A stretch of DNA of 64,000 bases from Muribaculaceae bacterium. Its GTDB lineage: Bacteria > Bacteroidota > Bacteroidia > Bacteroidales > Muribaculaceae. The translations under genes and the position numbers were made by a program. This document shows positions 35,818-45,938 of this stretch, in pieces (within the stretch, counting starts at the first letter, position 1; the number at the start of each line of letters is the position of its first letter). The notes beneath the pieces are model-generated. The model did no database searches. It was not told where the DNA came from and saw nothing but the letters and a program-made list of their open reading frames with translations. The stretch is from contig JAFSCJ010000005.1 in assembly GCA_017436845.1 (NCBI GenBank), positions 1-64,000 of the forward strand, read 5' to 3'.

Positions 35818-35837
35818 ATAGAACGCGTTTTTCTTTT
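35803..35837. terminator. Bidirectional terminator, overlapping the sugar transferase stop codon
   Basis: AAAAACGCGTTCTA (35803-35816) pairs exactly with 35819-35832 and a T-rich tract follows on each strand. It serves the plus-strand transferase and the minus-strand ansA, whose stop is 27 bp away. Confidence 0.85.
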
Positions 35838-35859
35838 ATCTTATTTTTGTCCAATAATC

Positions 35860-36900
35860 TTATATTGAAACTTCGCCACAAAGCGAACATTCAAGGTAAC
35901 GTCTAACCTCTGATGTTGACAATCCAAGTCCGAAAAGATACATCATCTTGGTTATCGCCGCCTCACTTGTTATGTCATGCCCAGAGATCACACCGGTTGA
36001 TGCAAGTTGATTACCCGACATGTATCGACGGTCATGCACTCCACCATTTACACATTGAGTTACATTCAATATCACAATACCACGATCAATAGCGTCTTTG
36101 ATAGCCTCTGTAAACCACGCCTCTGTTGGAGCGTTACCAGCGCCATAAGTCTTCAACACAATACCTTTCACTCCTGGAGTCGCTAACTGATGGCGCAATA
36201 TCCCCTCAGTTATTCCAGGATTAAGGTCTATGATCATTACTGCCTGATCCATTCCATATTGAACGTTCAACGGACGCTTAGCCTGCACTCGCCACAAAGC
36301 CTCTTCATTAAAATGAATTCCGAGACCAATCTTTGCCAAAGAGGGGTAATTGTTACTCTTAAATGCGTTGAAATTATCGGCACTCATCTTTGTTGAGCGG
36401 TTTCCTCGCCATAGATAATCTTCAAATAAGATGGCAACCTCTCTCACCATAGGCTCGCCATTGATATCAGTAGCAGCAGCTATTTGCAACGCTGTAATAA
36501 GATTTTCTTCGCCATCGGTTCTCACCTCGCCAATAGGCAATTGTGAGCCTGTGATAATTACTGGTTTATGGAGATTTTCTAGCATGAACGACAATGCCGA
36601 TGCTGTGTAGGACATTGTGTCGGTACCATGCAAGACAACAAACCCGTCAAACTTATCATAATTCTCATCGATGTGTCGAGCAATCTCCACCCAATGGCGA
36701 GGGCTCATATCCGATGAATCAATAGGAGGATTGAATTGAATATTATCAATCTCATAATCCAATTTTTTGACTTTCGGAACATTATCTATCAGATGCGTGA
36801 AATCAAATGGTTGTAGAGAATGAGTCTCAGGATTTTCAATCATCCCGATGGTTCCTCCTGTGTAAATAATCAGAATACGCGGTTTGTGGTTATTTTGCAT
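35860..36900 (-). CDS. ansA: Type I L-asparaginase
   Basis: A 346-residue asparaginase without signal peptide, thus cytoplasmic, hydrolysing asparagine to aspartate and ammonia. The N-terminal catalytic Thr lies in IIYTGGTIGM, the second in VVLHGTDTMSYTA. TGSQLPIGEVRTDGEENL and the C-terminal GISVD-like region SGHDITSEAAITK are also recognised. It is 29 nt downstream of metG and probably in its transcript. Confidence 0.93.
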   Translation of the reverse strand: MQNNHKPRILIIYTGGTIGMIENPETHSLQPFDFTHLIDNVPKVKKLDYEIDNIQFNPPIDSSDMSPRHWVEIARHIDENYDKFDGFVVLHGTDTMSYTASALSFMLENLHKPVIITGSQLPIGEVRTDGEENLITALQIAAATDINGEPMVREVAILFEDYLWRGNRSTKMSADNFNAFKSNNYPSLAKIGLGIHFNEEALWRVQAKRPLNVQYGMDQAVMIIDLNPGITEGILRHQLATPGVKGIVLKTYGAGNAPTEAWFTEAIKDAIDRGIVILNVTQCVNGGVHDRRYMSGNQLASTGVISGHDITSEAAITKMMYLFGLGLSTSEVRRYLECSLCGEVSI

Positions 36901-36929
36901 ACTTATCTTTATCGTGAGCGATTATATCG

Positions 36930-38972
36930 TTACTTAACTTGCGCACCGGGAACAACAGGAGCTGTCGGACCCATTACAACGAGAGAGCCGTCGGCATTTT
37001 CAGCCGAGAGAATCATACCTTGCGATACTACTCCTTTCAATTTGCGAGGAGCAAGATTAGCAATAAAGCAAACTTGCTTACCGATCAAATCTTCAGGTTG
37101 GTAATATTTAGCAATGCCAGAAACGATTGTACGAGTACCCATACCATCATCAATCAAGAATTGCAATAGTTTATCAGCCTTAGGAACTTTTTTACATTCC
37201 AATACTGTACCCACACGCAAATCGGCTTTCATGAATGTATCAAACTCAACATCCTCTTGTTGTGGAGCAGCTTTGAAATTCTTAACCTTGTTTTCCTCCT
37301 TGATGCGTTCCAAGCGTTGAATTTGAGCATCGATAGCATCATCTTCAATCTTTTCAAACAACAATTCAGCAGGTGCGATAACATCGCCGGCATTTAGAAT
37401 ATCCGATGCACCGAGTTTTGACCAGTCAGCAGCACCCATACCAAGTAAACGGCGCAATTTTTCAGCCATGAATGGCAAGAATGGTTCAAATGCGATCGCA
37501 ATATTGGCACATATTTGCAATGCAACATTCATGATTGTTGCCACACGTTCCATATCTGTCTTAGCCAACTTCCATGGCTCTGTTTCTTGCAAATAGCGGT
37601 TACCCAAACGAGCAATCTCCATTGCATCTTTCAATGCTTCGCGGAAGTGGAATGTATCAAGATTTGCACTCAAAGAATCCTTAGCTGCGACAATATCAGC
37701 AAACAATTGTTTGTCAACATCAGTATATTCGCCAGCGGCAGGAACTTTTCCTTCAAAATATTTGTGAGTCAAAACAATAGCACGATTAACAAAGTTACCA
37801 AGCACAGCAACGAGTTCGTTGTTATTGCGAGCTTGGAAATCACGCCATGTAAAGTCATTATCTTTTGTTTCTGGAGCATTAGCAGTCAACACATAGCGCA
37901 ACACATCTTGTTTTCCTGGGAAATCAACAAGATACTCATGCAACCACACAGCCCAATTGCGAGAAGTTGAAATCTTATCACCTTCAAGATTCAAGAACTC
38001 ATTAGCAGGCACATTATCAGGCAATTGGAAATTATCACCGTAAGCCATCATCATCGCTGGGAACACGATACAGTGGAACACGATATTATCTTTACCAATA
38101 AAGTTTATGATGCGAGTTTCCGGATCTTTCCAGTATGTTTGCCATGTGTCAGGAAGCAACTCTTTAGTGTTTGAGATGTATCCGATGGGAGCATCAAACC
38201 ACACATACAACACCTTACCTTCAGCACCCTCTACAGGAACAGGCACACCCCATTTCAAGTCGCGGCTCACCGCACGAGGTTGCAACCCAAGGTCAATCCA
38301 TGACTTACATTGACCATACACATTTGACTTCCACTCCTTGTGTCCATCCAAAATCCACTTACTCAAAGCAGGCTCCCATTTATCAAGAGGCAAGAACCAG
38401 TGTTTAGTCTCCTTCAACACGATGGGGCTATCAGTCAACGTAGAGCGAGGATTAATCAAATCAGTTGCATTCAATGATGTTCCGCAAGCCTCACATTGGT
38501 CTCCATAGGCACGTTCATTGCCACAATGTGGGCAAGTACCCATCACATAACGGTCAGCGAGAAATTCGCCTGCAGTTTCGTCATAAGGTTGCATAGATGT
38601 TTTTTCCACAAACTCACCTTTATCATAAAGATGACGGAAAAACTCACTTGCGGTCTCATGATGGATATCTGATGTTGTGCGAGAATATATATCAAAAGAA
38701 ATACCCAATCCTGCCATTGACTCCTTGATAATTGAGTGATAGCGGTCAACAATATCTTGAGGAGTAACGCCCTCAGCACGAGCTTTTATAGTAATGGGCA
38801 CACCATGTTCATCACTACCACCAATCATTATCACGTCCTCGCCTTTAAGACGCATATAGCGAGCATAAATATCAGCGGGAACATAAACACCTGCTAAGTG
38901 CCCGATGTGAACAGGGCCATTAGCATAAGGCAATGCAGTAGTAATCAACGTGCGTTTAAATTTCTTTTCCAT
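36930..38972 (-). CDS. metG: Methionyl-tRNA synthetase with C-terminal tRNA-binding domain
   Basis: A 680-residue class I synthetase. HIGH motif is HIGH in [11 protein letters not shown], the zinc cysteines are in [18 protein letters not shown], and the KMSKS position reads KISTS in DKISTSRNW. The last 110 residues form the EMAP/Trbp-type tRNA-binding domain ([19 protein letters not shown]). All parts are in the usual order for MetG1. It charges initiator and elongator tRNA-Met. Its own promoter lies directly upstream; ansA follows. Confidence 0.96.
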   Translation of the reverse strand: MEKKFKRTLITTALPYANGPVHIGHLAGVYVPADIYARYMRLKGEDVIMIGGSDEHGVPITIKARAEGVTPQDIVDRYHSIIKESMAGLGISFDIYSRTTSDIHHETASEFFRHLYDKGEFVEKTSMQPYDETAGEFLADRYVMGTCPHCGNERAYGDQCEACGTSLNATDLINPRSTLTDSPIVLKETKHWFLPLDKWEPALSKWILDGHKEWKSNVYGQCKSWIDLGLQPRAVSRDLKWGVPVPVEGAEGKVLYVWFDAPIGYISNTKELLPDTWQTYWKDPETRIINFIGKDNIVFHCIVFPAMMMAYGDNFQLPDNVPANEFLNLEGDKISTSRNWAVWLHEYLVDFPGKQDVLRYVLTANAPETKDNDFTWRDFQARNNNELVAVLGNFVNRAIVLTHKYFEGKVPAAGEYTDVDKQLFADIVAAKDSLSANLDTFHFREALKDAMEIARLGNRYLQETEPWKLAKTDMERVATIMNVALQICANIAIAFEPFLPFMAEKLRRLLGMGAADWSKLGASDILNAGDVIAPAELLFEKIEDDAIDAQIQRLERIKEENKVKNFKAAPQQEDVEFDTFMKADLRVGTVLECKKVPKADKLLQFLIDDGMGTRTIVSGIAKYYQPEDLIGKQVCFIANLAPRKLKGVVSQGMILSAENADGSLVVMGPTAPVVPGAQVK

Positions 38973-39001
38973 CTTAATCTTCAGTTTTTATTTTCTAATT
39001 G

Positions 39002-39032
39002 CAAAGATACAACAAAAGAGGAATGTAACCAA
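39002..39032 (-). promoter_or_regulatory. Promoter of metG
   Basis: On the minus strand TTG (39032-39030), a 20-bp spacer and TATCTTTG (39009-39002), a near-ideal Bacteroidota promoter; start near 38997. Confidence 0.6.
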
Positions 39033-39056
39033 TTGTTTTAGGCAACATTGCAAAAT

Positions 39057-39085
39057 AAAAGCATGCCAAGAGAGGGCATGCTTTT
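39057..39085 (-). terminator. Terminator of the efflux-lpxA operon
   Basis: AAAAGCATGCC (39057-39067) pairs exactly with 39075-39085; on the minus strand it lies 32 nt after the lpxA stop and is followed by a T-rich run. Confidence 0.8.
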
Positions 39086-39116
39086 AGAGAAAAGTTAGTT
39101 TATTATGCTTATTGAG

Positions 39117-39902
39117 TTATATTAGTTCTTGAGGAATTGCAACTATTTTAAGGTCACAATTGCGAATGAAGTCAAGAATGTATTGTCGTGTGGGAGAGTC
39201 GGGAACATCTGCTTCAATGCGACGCAATGCGTTAAACACCGATGTTCCACATTGATACACATGACGATAAGCCTTAGCAATATCATCAATTTGTTCTTCA
39301 GTAAATCCCTCTTTGCGCATCACTACGGCATTGATCCCATAGTAGCTTGCAGGATTATGAGCAATAATTACATAAGGTGGCACATTTCCTCCAAGACGGC
39401 ATCCGCCTTTAATCAATGCCCAATCGCCTATCTTGCACCCTTCATGAAGCATCGCATTTGACGACATGATAACACATTCGCCAATCTCTGTATCTCCGGC
39501 AATCTTCACTCCATTACCAATTACAGCTTTCCCTTTCACATTGCAGTCATGCCCAATGTGAGACTCTGCCATAATAAATATATCATTGCCAATGTGTGTA
39601 GCTTGACCTTCGCGAATACTGCGATTGATGATCACCTGCTCACGAATTACATTATTGTCGCCAATGATGCAATATGTCTCCTCGCCTTTCCAACGGAAAT
39701 CCTGAGGGTCAGCACCTATTATTGAGCCTTGATAGATTTTATTGTTTTTACCCATGCGAGTACCATGAATTATGCTTGTATAAGACATAATTTCACAGCC
39801 ATCACCGATTTCAACATTTGCATCAATATATGCAAATGGGTGGATTGTAACGTTTTCGCCTATTTTTGCCGACGGGTGAACGTATGCTAACGGACTAATC
39901 AT
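39117..39902 (-). CDS. lpxA: Acyl-ACP--UDP-N-acetylglucosamine O-acyltransferase LpxA
   Basis: A 261-residue left-handed beta-helix protein with hexapeptide repeats. The first step of lipid A synthesis is the expected reaction. ADPQDFRWKGEET matches the LpxA loop and AESHIGHDCNV contains the catalytic His (equivalent to His125 of E. coli). The C-terminal helical domain with RHVYQCGTSVFNALRRIE is LpxA-like. It is the last gene of the RND efflux operon (27 nt after the outer-membrane factor), not next to lpxC, lpxD or fabZ. Confidence 0.9.
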   Translation of the reverse strand: MISPLAYVHPSAKIGENVTIHPFAYIDANVEIGDGCEIMSYTSIIHGTRMGKNNKIYQGSIIGADPQDFRWKGEETYCIIGDNNVIREQVIINRSIREGQATHIGNDIFIMAESHIGHDCNVKGKAVIGNGVKIAGDTEIGECVIMSSNAMLHEGCKIGDWALIKGGCRLGGNVPPYVIIAHNPASYYGINAVVMRKEGFTEEQIDDIAKAYRHVYQCGTSVFNALRRIEADVPDSPTRQYILDFIRNCDLKIVAIPQELI

Positions 39903-39929
39903 GGTTATATAGTTTTTAGGTTATTTCTA

Positions 39930-41312
39930 TTATTGGCGACCACCTCCAAGTGATTGATACAAGTTAATCACTGCTTGTTGTCTTGATAGCTCACATGAGA
40001 TTTGCGACATTTGAGCCGACAAGAGGCTTGTTTGAGCATTCAACACTTCAAGATAAGTAGCCGTTCCCAAAGATAGCAATTCTTGAGTATATTCTACTGA
40101 TTTTTCAAGATTTTCGACTTGTGAAGCTAGCAATTTTGATTTTTTCTCACTTTTTTGGTACACAGTCATCGCGTTGCTCACTTCAGCACTTGCGCTCATA
40201 AGTGAGTATTCAAAATTGTTCATCGCTTGTTTTTGTTGAGCTTTTGTTGCCTCAAGGCGAGCGATATTTGCACCACGCGCAAACAATGGCATAGTCAATG
40301 AGCCACCAAGTTGAACAAAGAATTCAGCAGGGCTTACAATCATTGAGCCAAGCAAGTTGGTAAATCCGCCATTGGCAGTAATAGACAAGCCGGGATAGAA
40401 TGCTGAGCGTGCTTGATTTGTAGCATAGTAAGCAACAGCAACACTTTGTTCAGCAGCGCGAACATCAGGGCGTGCAGCAAGTTCTCTCATGGGCACTCCA
40501 TCACGCATCATTGCAGGAGCATTGAGCGTTGCAGTCGAAGAGATGTTCCATCGTTGAGGCATCACATTCATCAACAATGACATTGTATTGTGAGCGTTAT
40601 TGATAGCAACTTCAAGGTCAGTGATTGAAGCAAGGATGCTATAATAGTTAGCAGTGCTTTGTACAACACCTGCCTCATTTGTGCGACCTGCAAGTTTCAA
40701 GTTTTTCATCACTTCAACACTTTCTTTCCAATTTTCGGCAGTTCTACGGCTCACTTCAAGTTGACGTTCAAGAGAAGCGATTGCATAGTAGCAATTAGCT
40801 ACACCGGCAATAATTTGCGAGCGTACAGCTTGTTGATAAGCCTCGCTTTGAAGCACAGCAGCTTTAGCGCCACGTTTCGTGTTCAATAGTTTGCCAAAGA
40901 TATCAATCTCCCAGCTCACAGCCATTGGCAATTGATAGGTCCAAGCAAATTTTGATTCAGCATATGACACCCCAGCGCCATTTGGAGCAAGAGCTACTGA
41001 TGGCAAATAACTCAAACGAGCGCCTTTCAATTGCGCATGAGCGATGTCCACATTTAACTTGGCATTTTGCAAGTTTGCGTTATTTTCAAGAGCTTGATTT
41101 ATGAGGTCAACCAACATGGGATCAGTAAAGACCTGTTGCCATTGAAGGTTACCAAAGGCAGCAGAGTCAACCTCTGCAGCCTTGGCTTCTACATATTCTT
41201 GTGCAAGCGCATTATCTTCAGGCATATCAAATTTATTGTAAATATGACAGCTTGAAAGCATGGTCAGACTTAGTCCGACTACTGCTATGCGGGATATATT
41301 TTTTATTGTCAT
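39930..41312 (-). CDS. Outer-membrane efflux lipoprotein (TolC/NodT family)
   Basis: A 460-residue outer-membrane channel of an RND pump with lipobox LSSC (Cys22). The two OEP repeats each contain helical pairs (NLQNAKLNVDIAHAQLKGA and the region up to RSQIIAGVANCYYAIASLERQLEVSRRT; then RGANIARLEATKAQQKQAM and ATYLEVLNAQTSLLSAQM). Works with the AcrA- and AcrB-type proteins upstream. Stop of the RND gene is 21 nt before its start. Confidence 0.93.
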   Translation of the reverse strand: MTIKNISRIAVVGLSLTMLSSCHIYNKFDMPEDNALAQEYVEAKAAEVDSAAFGNLQWQQVFTDPMLVDLINQALENNANLQNAKLNVDIAHAQLKGARLSYLPSVALAPNGAGVSYAESKFAWTYQLPMAVSWEIDIFGKLLNTKRGAKAAVLQSEAYQQAVRSQIIAGVANCYYAIASLERQLEVSRRTAENWKESVEVMKNLKLAGRTNEAGVVQSTANYYSILASITDLEVAINNAHNTMSLLMNVMPQRWNISSTATLNAPAMMRDGVPMRELAARPDVRAAEQSVAVAYYATNQARSAFYPGLSITANGGFTNLLGSMIVSPAEFFVQLGGSLTMPLFARGANIARLEATKAQQKQAMNNFEYSLMSASAEVSNAMTVYQKSEKKSKLLASQVENLEKSVEYTQELLSLGTATYLEVLNAQTSLLSAQMSQISCELSRQQAVINLYQSLGGGRQ

Positions 41313-41333
41313 GACAATCTTAATACTAAGTTA

Positions 41334-44300
41334 TTATTTACGTGAATATTGTTCGATTTCTGAGCTGATACCTTGATTGTTTGTATCTTCCCACTTGAGA
41401 GGAGTGAATTTCTCTTGAATAGTTTGGAATACCACAAACAATGCAGGCACTATCAATACTTGGAATATCATACCGATTAACATACCACCGATAGAACCAG
41501 TACCAAGAGCATTGTTACCATTAGCTCCTACGCCTGATGCAAACATCAATGGAAGAAGACCAATGATCAACGCCAACGATGTCATCAAGATTGGGCGCAA
41601 ACGAGCAGCTGCACCTGCGATGGCAGCATTTACGATGCTCATACCTGTGCGACGGCGTTCAACGGCAAACTCAACAATCAAGATAGCATTCTTAGCCAAC
41701 AAACCGATGAGCATAATCAATGCAATCTGCAAATAAATATTATTGTTGATATCAAACATCCATGCAAAGATAAATGTACCCATCAATCCGAATGGAATAG
41801 AAAGAATTACTGCCATCGGAAGAATGTAACTTTCATATTGAGCACTCAACAATAGGTAAACAAACAATAGACACAATCCGAAGATAATAGCTGTAGCGCT
41901 ACCTGATGAGCTCTTTTCTTCACGAGTCATACCTGAGTACTCAATACCATAACCTTGTGGAAGTGTTTCAGCTGCCACGCGTTCAATAGCAGCAATAGCA
42001 TCACCCGATGAATAACCTTCATTAGGAGTACCATTAACAGCAATTGTTTGGAACATATTGAAACGGTTCAACAAGTCAGGACCATAAACCTTTGTTAATT
42101 TCACAAAGTTAGAGATAGGAGCCATCTCTGCACCATTACGTATCTTAATGCTATTAAGTGTTTCAGGAGATACACGCGACTCTGGTGTTGCTTGCATCAT
42201 CACACGGTACAATTTACCAAAGCGGTTGAAGTTTGACACATACATACCACCATAGTAGCCTTGCAATGTTGACAACACTGTTGACGGACTGATACCGGCT
42301 TGTTTACATTTAGCCACATCTACATCTACCATATATTGAGGGAATGATGGGTTAAATGTTGTATAAGCCATTTGGATTTCAGGTTGTTGATTAAGCTTAG
42401 CAAGGAATCCTTGAGTTACATTAAAGAACTTATTGATATCACCACCTGTTTTATCAAGCATCTGCAAGCTGAAACCATTTGTTACTGAATATCCCGGAAT
42501 CATAGGAGGAGCAAAGAACATCACACGTCCGTCCTTTACTTGTTGTCCCACCATTCCATATAATTGTTGGATAATCTTTGGTGCAGTTTCATTTTCATTG
42601 CGTTCTTCCCAGTTTTTCAACTTAATAAGGAATGTACCATAAGTAGCACCTTGACCGGCAACGAAGCTATAACCATTGATCAGCACGCGCGTTTCTACTG
42701 CTGGAATTTGAGCAATAATCTTGTCAACTTGGTCAAGCAACTCACCTGTACGTTCTTGTGATGTAGCAGGAGGCATATCCACAACGCAAAAAATAGTACC
42801 AGTATCTTCATCAGGCACAAGAGCTGTTGGAGTAACAGTCATGAGCCACACAAGCACTGCTATAGCACCGGCAACAAAAAGCATTGACACTTTTTTTGCC
42901 TTGATAAAGAAGTTAATATATCCTTTATATTTACCCAACAATTTATCATAAGCAGCATTGAATCCAGTGTGGAAGCGTTGCACAAATGTTGTCTTCTTAT
43001 CCCCATGCTCTTCATGCGGTTTCAAGAACACAGCACATAATGCTGGTGACAATGTTAACGCATTGACAGCCGAGAATCCGATTGCAATAGCCATTGTCAA
43101 ACCAAATTGTTGATAGAACACCCCGGCAGTTCCAGGCATGAATGACACAGGAATAAACACAAGCATCATTACAAGAGTGATTGAGATGATAGCTCCACCT
43201 ATCTCTCCCATCGCATCAATAGATGCCTTGCGAGCCGATTTATACCCCACATCAAGCTTGGCATGGACCGCCTCAACGACCACAATCGCATCATCGACCA
43301 CAATCGCAATGGCCAGCACAAGCGCCGACAATGTAATTAAGTTAACGGAGAATCCAATCAACTGCATCACAAAGAATGTACCCACAAGAGCTACAGGAAT
43401 TGCAATAGCAGGAATAATCGTAGAACGCATATCTTGCAAGAAGAGATACACCACGATAAACACAAGGAAGAATGCCTCAAACAAAGTTTTCAACACCTCG
43501 TGGATTGATGCTTCAAGGAACTCATTTGAGTTCATTGGAACACTAATTTTCAACCCTTCTGGAAGGTCTTTTTCAGCATCTTCAAGATAAGCAAGAACGT
43601 TCTTGATAATTTCTGTTGCATTTGAGCCTGGAGTTTGGAAAAGCATGGCTGTTGCAGCAGGATAACCATTTAGCTTATTTGAGAATCCATAAGATACACG
43701 GCCAAGTTCTACATCAGCAACATCTTTCAAATAAAGCATTTCGCCATCGGCATTTGCCTTAATTACTATATTTTCAAATTCTTCAGGTGTTACAAGACGA
43801 CCTCTATACTTCATGATATATTGGAAGCTTTGCTCGCCTTTTTCGCCAAATTGACCTGGAGCAGCCTCTATATTTTGTTCTGCGAGTACAGCACTAATAT
43901 CACTTGGCATCAAGCCATATTGTGCCATCACATCAGGCTTCAACCAAATGCGCATTGAATAGTCAGCGCCCAAAACCATTGCATCACCCACACCCGAGAT
44001 ACGTTGAATAGCAGGGATGAGGTTGATTTTCATATAGTTTTCAATAAACTCATTGTCATATGAATCATTTGTTGAATAAAGCCCTACAGCCATCAACATT
44101 GATGTCATACGTTTTTGAGTGATGACACCCACCTTAGTTACTTCGGCAGGGAGGAAACCCTGTGCTTTAGCTACACGGTTTTGCACGTCGATGGCAGCCA
44201 TATCCACGTCATAACCTTGCTTGAAATACACAGTAATGGTAGCACTACCTGTATTTGTTGCAACAGAGGTCATGTAAGTCATGTTTTGAGCCCCATTGAT

Positions 44301-44507
44301 TTGCTCTTCAAGAGGAGCAATTACAGAGTTTTGCACCGCTTGAGCATTAGCACCAGTATATGTTGTAGTTACCGAAATTGTAGGAGGAGCAAGGTCGGGA
44401 TATTGAGTTACCGGAAGTGAAATCAATCCAATAACCCCCAACAATACGATAAATATTGAGATAACCGTCGATAGCACCGGGCGGTTAATAAAATTATCTA
44501 ATTTCAT
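41334..44507 (-). CDS. RND-family multidrug efflux pump inner-membrane subunit (HAE1, AcrB-like)
   Basis: A 1057-residue, twelve-helix proton-driven pump. Proton relay residues are present: Asp pair in VVDDAIVVVEAVHAK (helix 4) and Lys in LAKNAILIVEFA (helix 10). NRPVLSTVISIFIVLLGVIGL at the N-terminus and ALVPDEDTGTIF in the second half are family landmarks. Exports hydrophobic drugs or bile salts with the adaptor and channel encoded next to it; specificity is not visible. Length is normal. Confidence 0.96.
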   Translation of the reverse strand: MKLDNFINRPVLSTVISIFIVLLGVIGLISLPVTQYPDLAPPTISVTTTYTGANAQAVQNSVIAPLEEQINGAQNMTYMTSVATNTGSATITVYFKQGYDVDMAAIDVQNRVAKAQGFLPAEVTKVGVITQKRMTSMLMAVGLYSTNDSYDNEFIENYMKINLIPAIQRISGVGDAMVLGADYSMRIWLKPDVMAQYGLMPSDISAVLAEQNIEAAPGQFGEKGEQSFQYIMKYRGRLVTPEEFENIVIKANADGEMLYLKDVADVELGRVSYGFSNKLNGYPAATAMLFQTPGSNATEIIKNVLAYLEDAEKDLPEGLKISVPMNSNEFLEASIHEVLKTLFEAFFLVFIVVYLFLQDMRSTIIPAIAIPVALVGTFFVMQLIGFSVNLITLSALVLAIAIVVDDAIVVVEAVHAKLDVGYKSARKASIDAMGEIGGAIISITLVMMLVFIPVSFMPGTAGVFYQQFGLTMAIAIGFSAVNALTLSPALCAVFLKPHEEHGDKKTTFVQRFHTGFNAAYDKLLGKYKGYINFFIKAKKVSMLFVAGAIAVLVWLMTVTPTALVPDEDTGTIFCVVDMPPATSQERTGELLDQVDKIIAQIPAVETRVLINGYSFVAGQGATYGTFLIKLKNWEERNENETAPKIIQQLYGMVGQQVKDGRVMFFAPPMIPGYSVTNGFSLQMLDKTGGDINKFFNVTQGFLAKLNQQPEIQMAYTTFNPSFPQYMVDVDVAKCKQAGISPSTVLSTLQGYYGGMYVSNFNRFGKLYRVMMQATPESRVSPETLNSIKIRNGAEMAPISNFVKLTKVYGPDLLNRFNMFQTIAVNGTPNEGYSSGDAIAAIERVAAETLPQGYGIEYSGMTREEKSSSGSATAIIFGLCLLFVYLLLSAQYESYILPMAVILSIPFGLMGTFIFAWMFDINNNIYLQIALIMLIGLLAKNAILIVEFAVERRRTGMSIVNAAIAGAAARLRPILMTSLALIIGLLPLMFASGVGANGNNALGTGSIGGMLIGMIFQVLIVPALFVVFQTIQEKFTPLKWEDTNNQGISSEIEQYSRK

Positions 44508-44550
44508 TGTTAATTATTGATTAGTTTAACAAGTAGTTTGTTGCAATGGG

Positions 44551-45690
44551 TTATTGTTGAGGAGCAACCTCTTTAGGAGAGATGGTCATACCATCTTTCA
44601 AAGACACGCCTACGCCTTCAACTGCAATGCGGTCACCGGCATTAAGCCCTGATGTTACCACATAATTTTTGCCATCATTTTGGCTCATGATTTCAATGCG
44701 AGTAGATACAGTTTTATTTGAGTCATTTACCATATATACATAACGCAAGTTTTGAATTTCAAACGTAGCCTTTTGTGGAATCATAATTACACTATCAGCT
44801 TGGTGAGGAATGAGGATTGTTCCGGTGCTACCGCTACGCAACATTCCGTTTGTGTTACGGAAAAGAGCACGCACATTAGCCGCACCTGTAGTGTTGTCAA
44901 TCACACCTGAGATAGTAGCGATTTTACCACTTTCGCCATATATTGTACCATCGGCTAGCTTAAGTTGTACAGCAGGCATATCCTTGATTGCTTTATCAAG
45001 AGTTGTTGCCCCATTATCAGTCAACGAAAGGATATCTTTTTCATTCAAAGAGAAATAGGCATACACTTCAGAGTTGTCGCTAATAGTAGTCAATGCTTGT
45101 GTTGAAGATGGTGATGCAAGCGATCCTTCACGGTTGGGAATTGAACCCACAACACCTTCACAAGGAGCAGTAACTACTGTGTAGGCAAGGTTTTTCTTTG
45201 CATTTACAAGGCCGGCTTCAGCTTGAGCTAATTGAGCCTTTGCCTGAGCAAGAGAATTTTCAGCCATTTGCCATTCATATTCGCTGATGATATTCTTTCC
45301 ATAAAGCATTTTCTTGTTATCTGCTGTTAGTTGAGCAGTAGAAACAGCGGCATTAGCTACATTTACAGCCGCTTTAGCCGATTCAACAGCCGCTTCATAT
45401 TGAACTTGGTCAAGAGTGAACAATGCTTGACCTTTATGCACACGTTGACCTTCATCAACATGAACTTTAGTAATAAAACCTGTTACTTGAGGACGGATTG
45501 CGATATCAGTGCGCCCTTTAATTGTTGCAGGATAAGAATCTTCAAGATTTGCCGAGCCATAAGCTACTGTCATTGTTCCAATTTGTGAAGCCGGAGCTTG
45601 TTGTTGTTGTCCACCGCCACAAGATGAGAGCATCATTACTGCAGCACCTGTTACAAACAAGCCCGCTGCTTTTAACACTTTTACTTTCAT
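44551..45690 (-). CDS. RND efflux periplasmic adaptor (AcrA-like lipoprotein)
   Basis: A 379-residue membrane fusion protein with lipobox LSSC (Cys24). The lipoyl motif VTGFITKVHVDEGQRVHKGQALFTLD and its partner AYTVVTAPCEGVVGSI flank a coiled-coil hairpin (residues 100-160). The beta-barrel and membrane-proximal domains follow. First gene of the operon adaptor-pump-channel-lpxA. The upstream region carries three near-identical -7-like boxes. Confidence 0.94.
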   Translation of the reverse strand: MKVKVLKAAGLFVTGAAVMMLSSCGGGQQQQAPASQIGTMTVAYGSANLEDSYPATIKGRTDIAIRPQVTGFITKVHVDEGQRVHKGQALFTLDQVQYEAAVESAKAAVNVANAAVSTAQLTADNKKMLYGKNIISEYEWQMAENSLAQAKAQLAQAEAGLVNAKKNLAYTVVTAPCEGVVGSIPNREGSLASPSSTQALTTISDNSEVYAYFSLNEKDILSLTDNGATTLDKAIKDMPAVQLKLADGTIYGESGKIATISGVIDNTTGAANVRALFRNTNGMLRSGSTGTILIPHQADSVIMIPQKATFEIQNLRYVYMVNDSNKTVSTRIEIMSQNDGKNYVVTSGLNAGDRIAVEGVGVSLKDGMTISPKEVAPQQ

Positions 45691-45734
45691 ATCTTTTTAC
45701 CTTTTATTATTTATTTCTTTTTCTGTTTATCTCA

Positions 45735-45778
45735 CAAAAATACTCATTATTCTCAAAAATATACTCACCTCAAAAATA
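45735..45778 (-). promoter_or_regulatory. Three TATTTTTG boxes upstream of the efflux operon
   Basis: CAAAAATA occurs at 45735-45742, 45754-45761 and 45771-45778 on the plus strand; each reads TATTTTTG on the minus strand, consistent with TAnnTTTG. Spacing is 19 and 17 bp. One may be the functional promoter, or the repeat may be an operator. Confidence 0.4.
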
Positions 45779-45938
45779 TTATTACACCTTTTTGTCTCTT
45801 TTTCCGTCATTTTGACCAAACACAAACATCTTCAAGGAATAAACCGACAAAAATCAGAACTTTTAACCAATATTTAAATGATAGTTAAAACGAGATTGGT
45901 AACGTTCAAAAGAATGAGTATTGATAAGGAAAATTTAT

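Noticed and set aside
36930-38972. KISTS at the KMSKS position of MetG as a defect
   Set aside because: The motif varies in MetRS and the remaining signature residues are intact; not considered unusual for the phylum.
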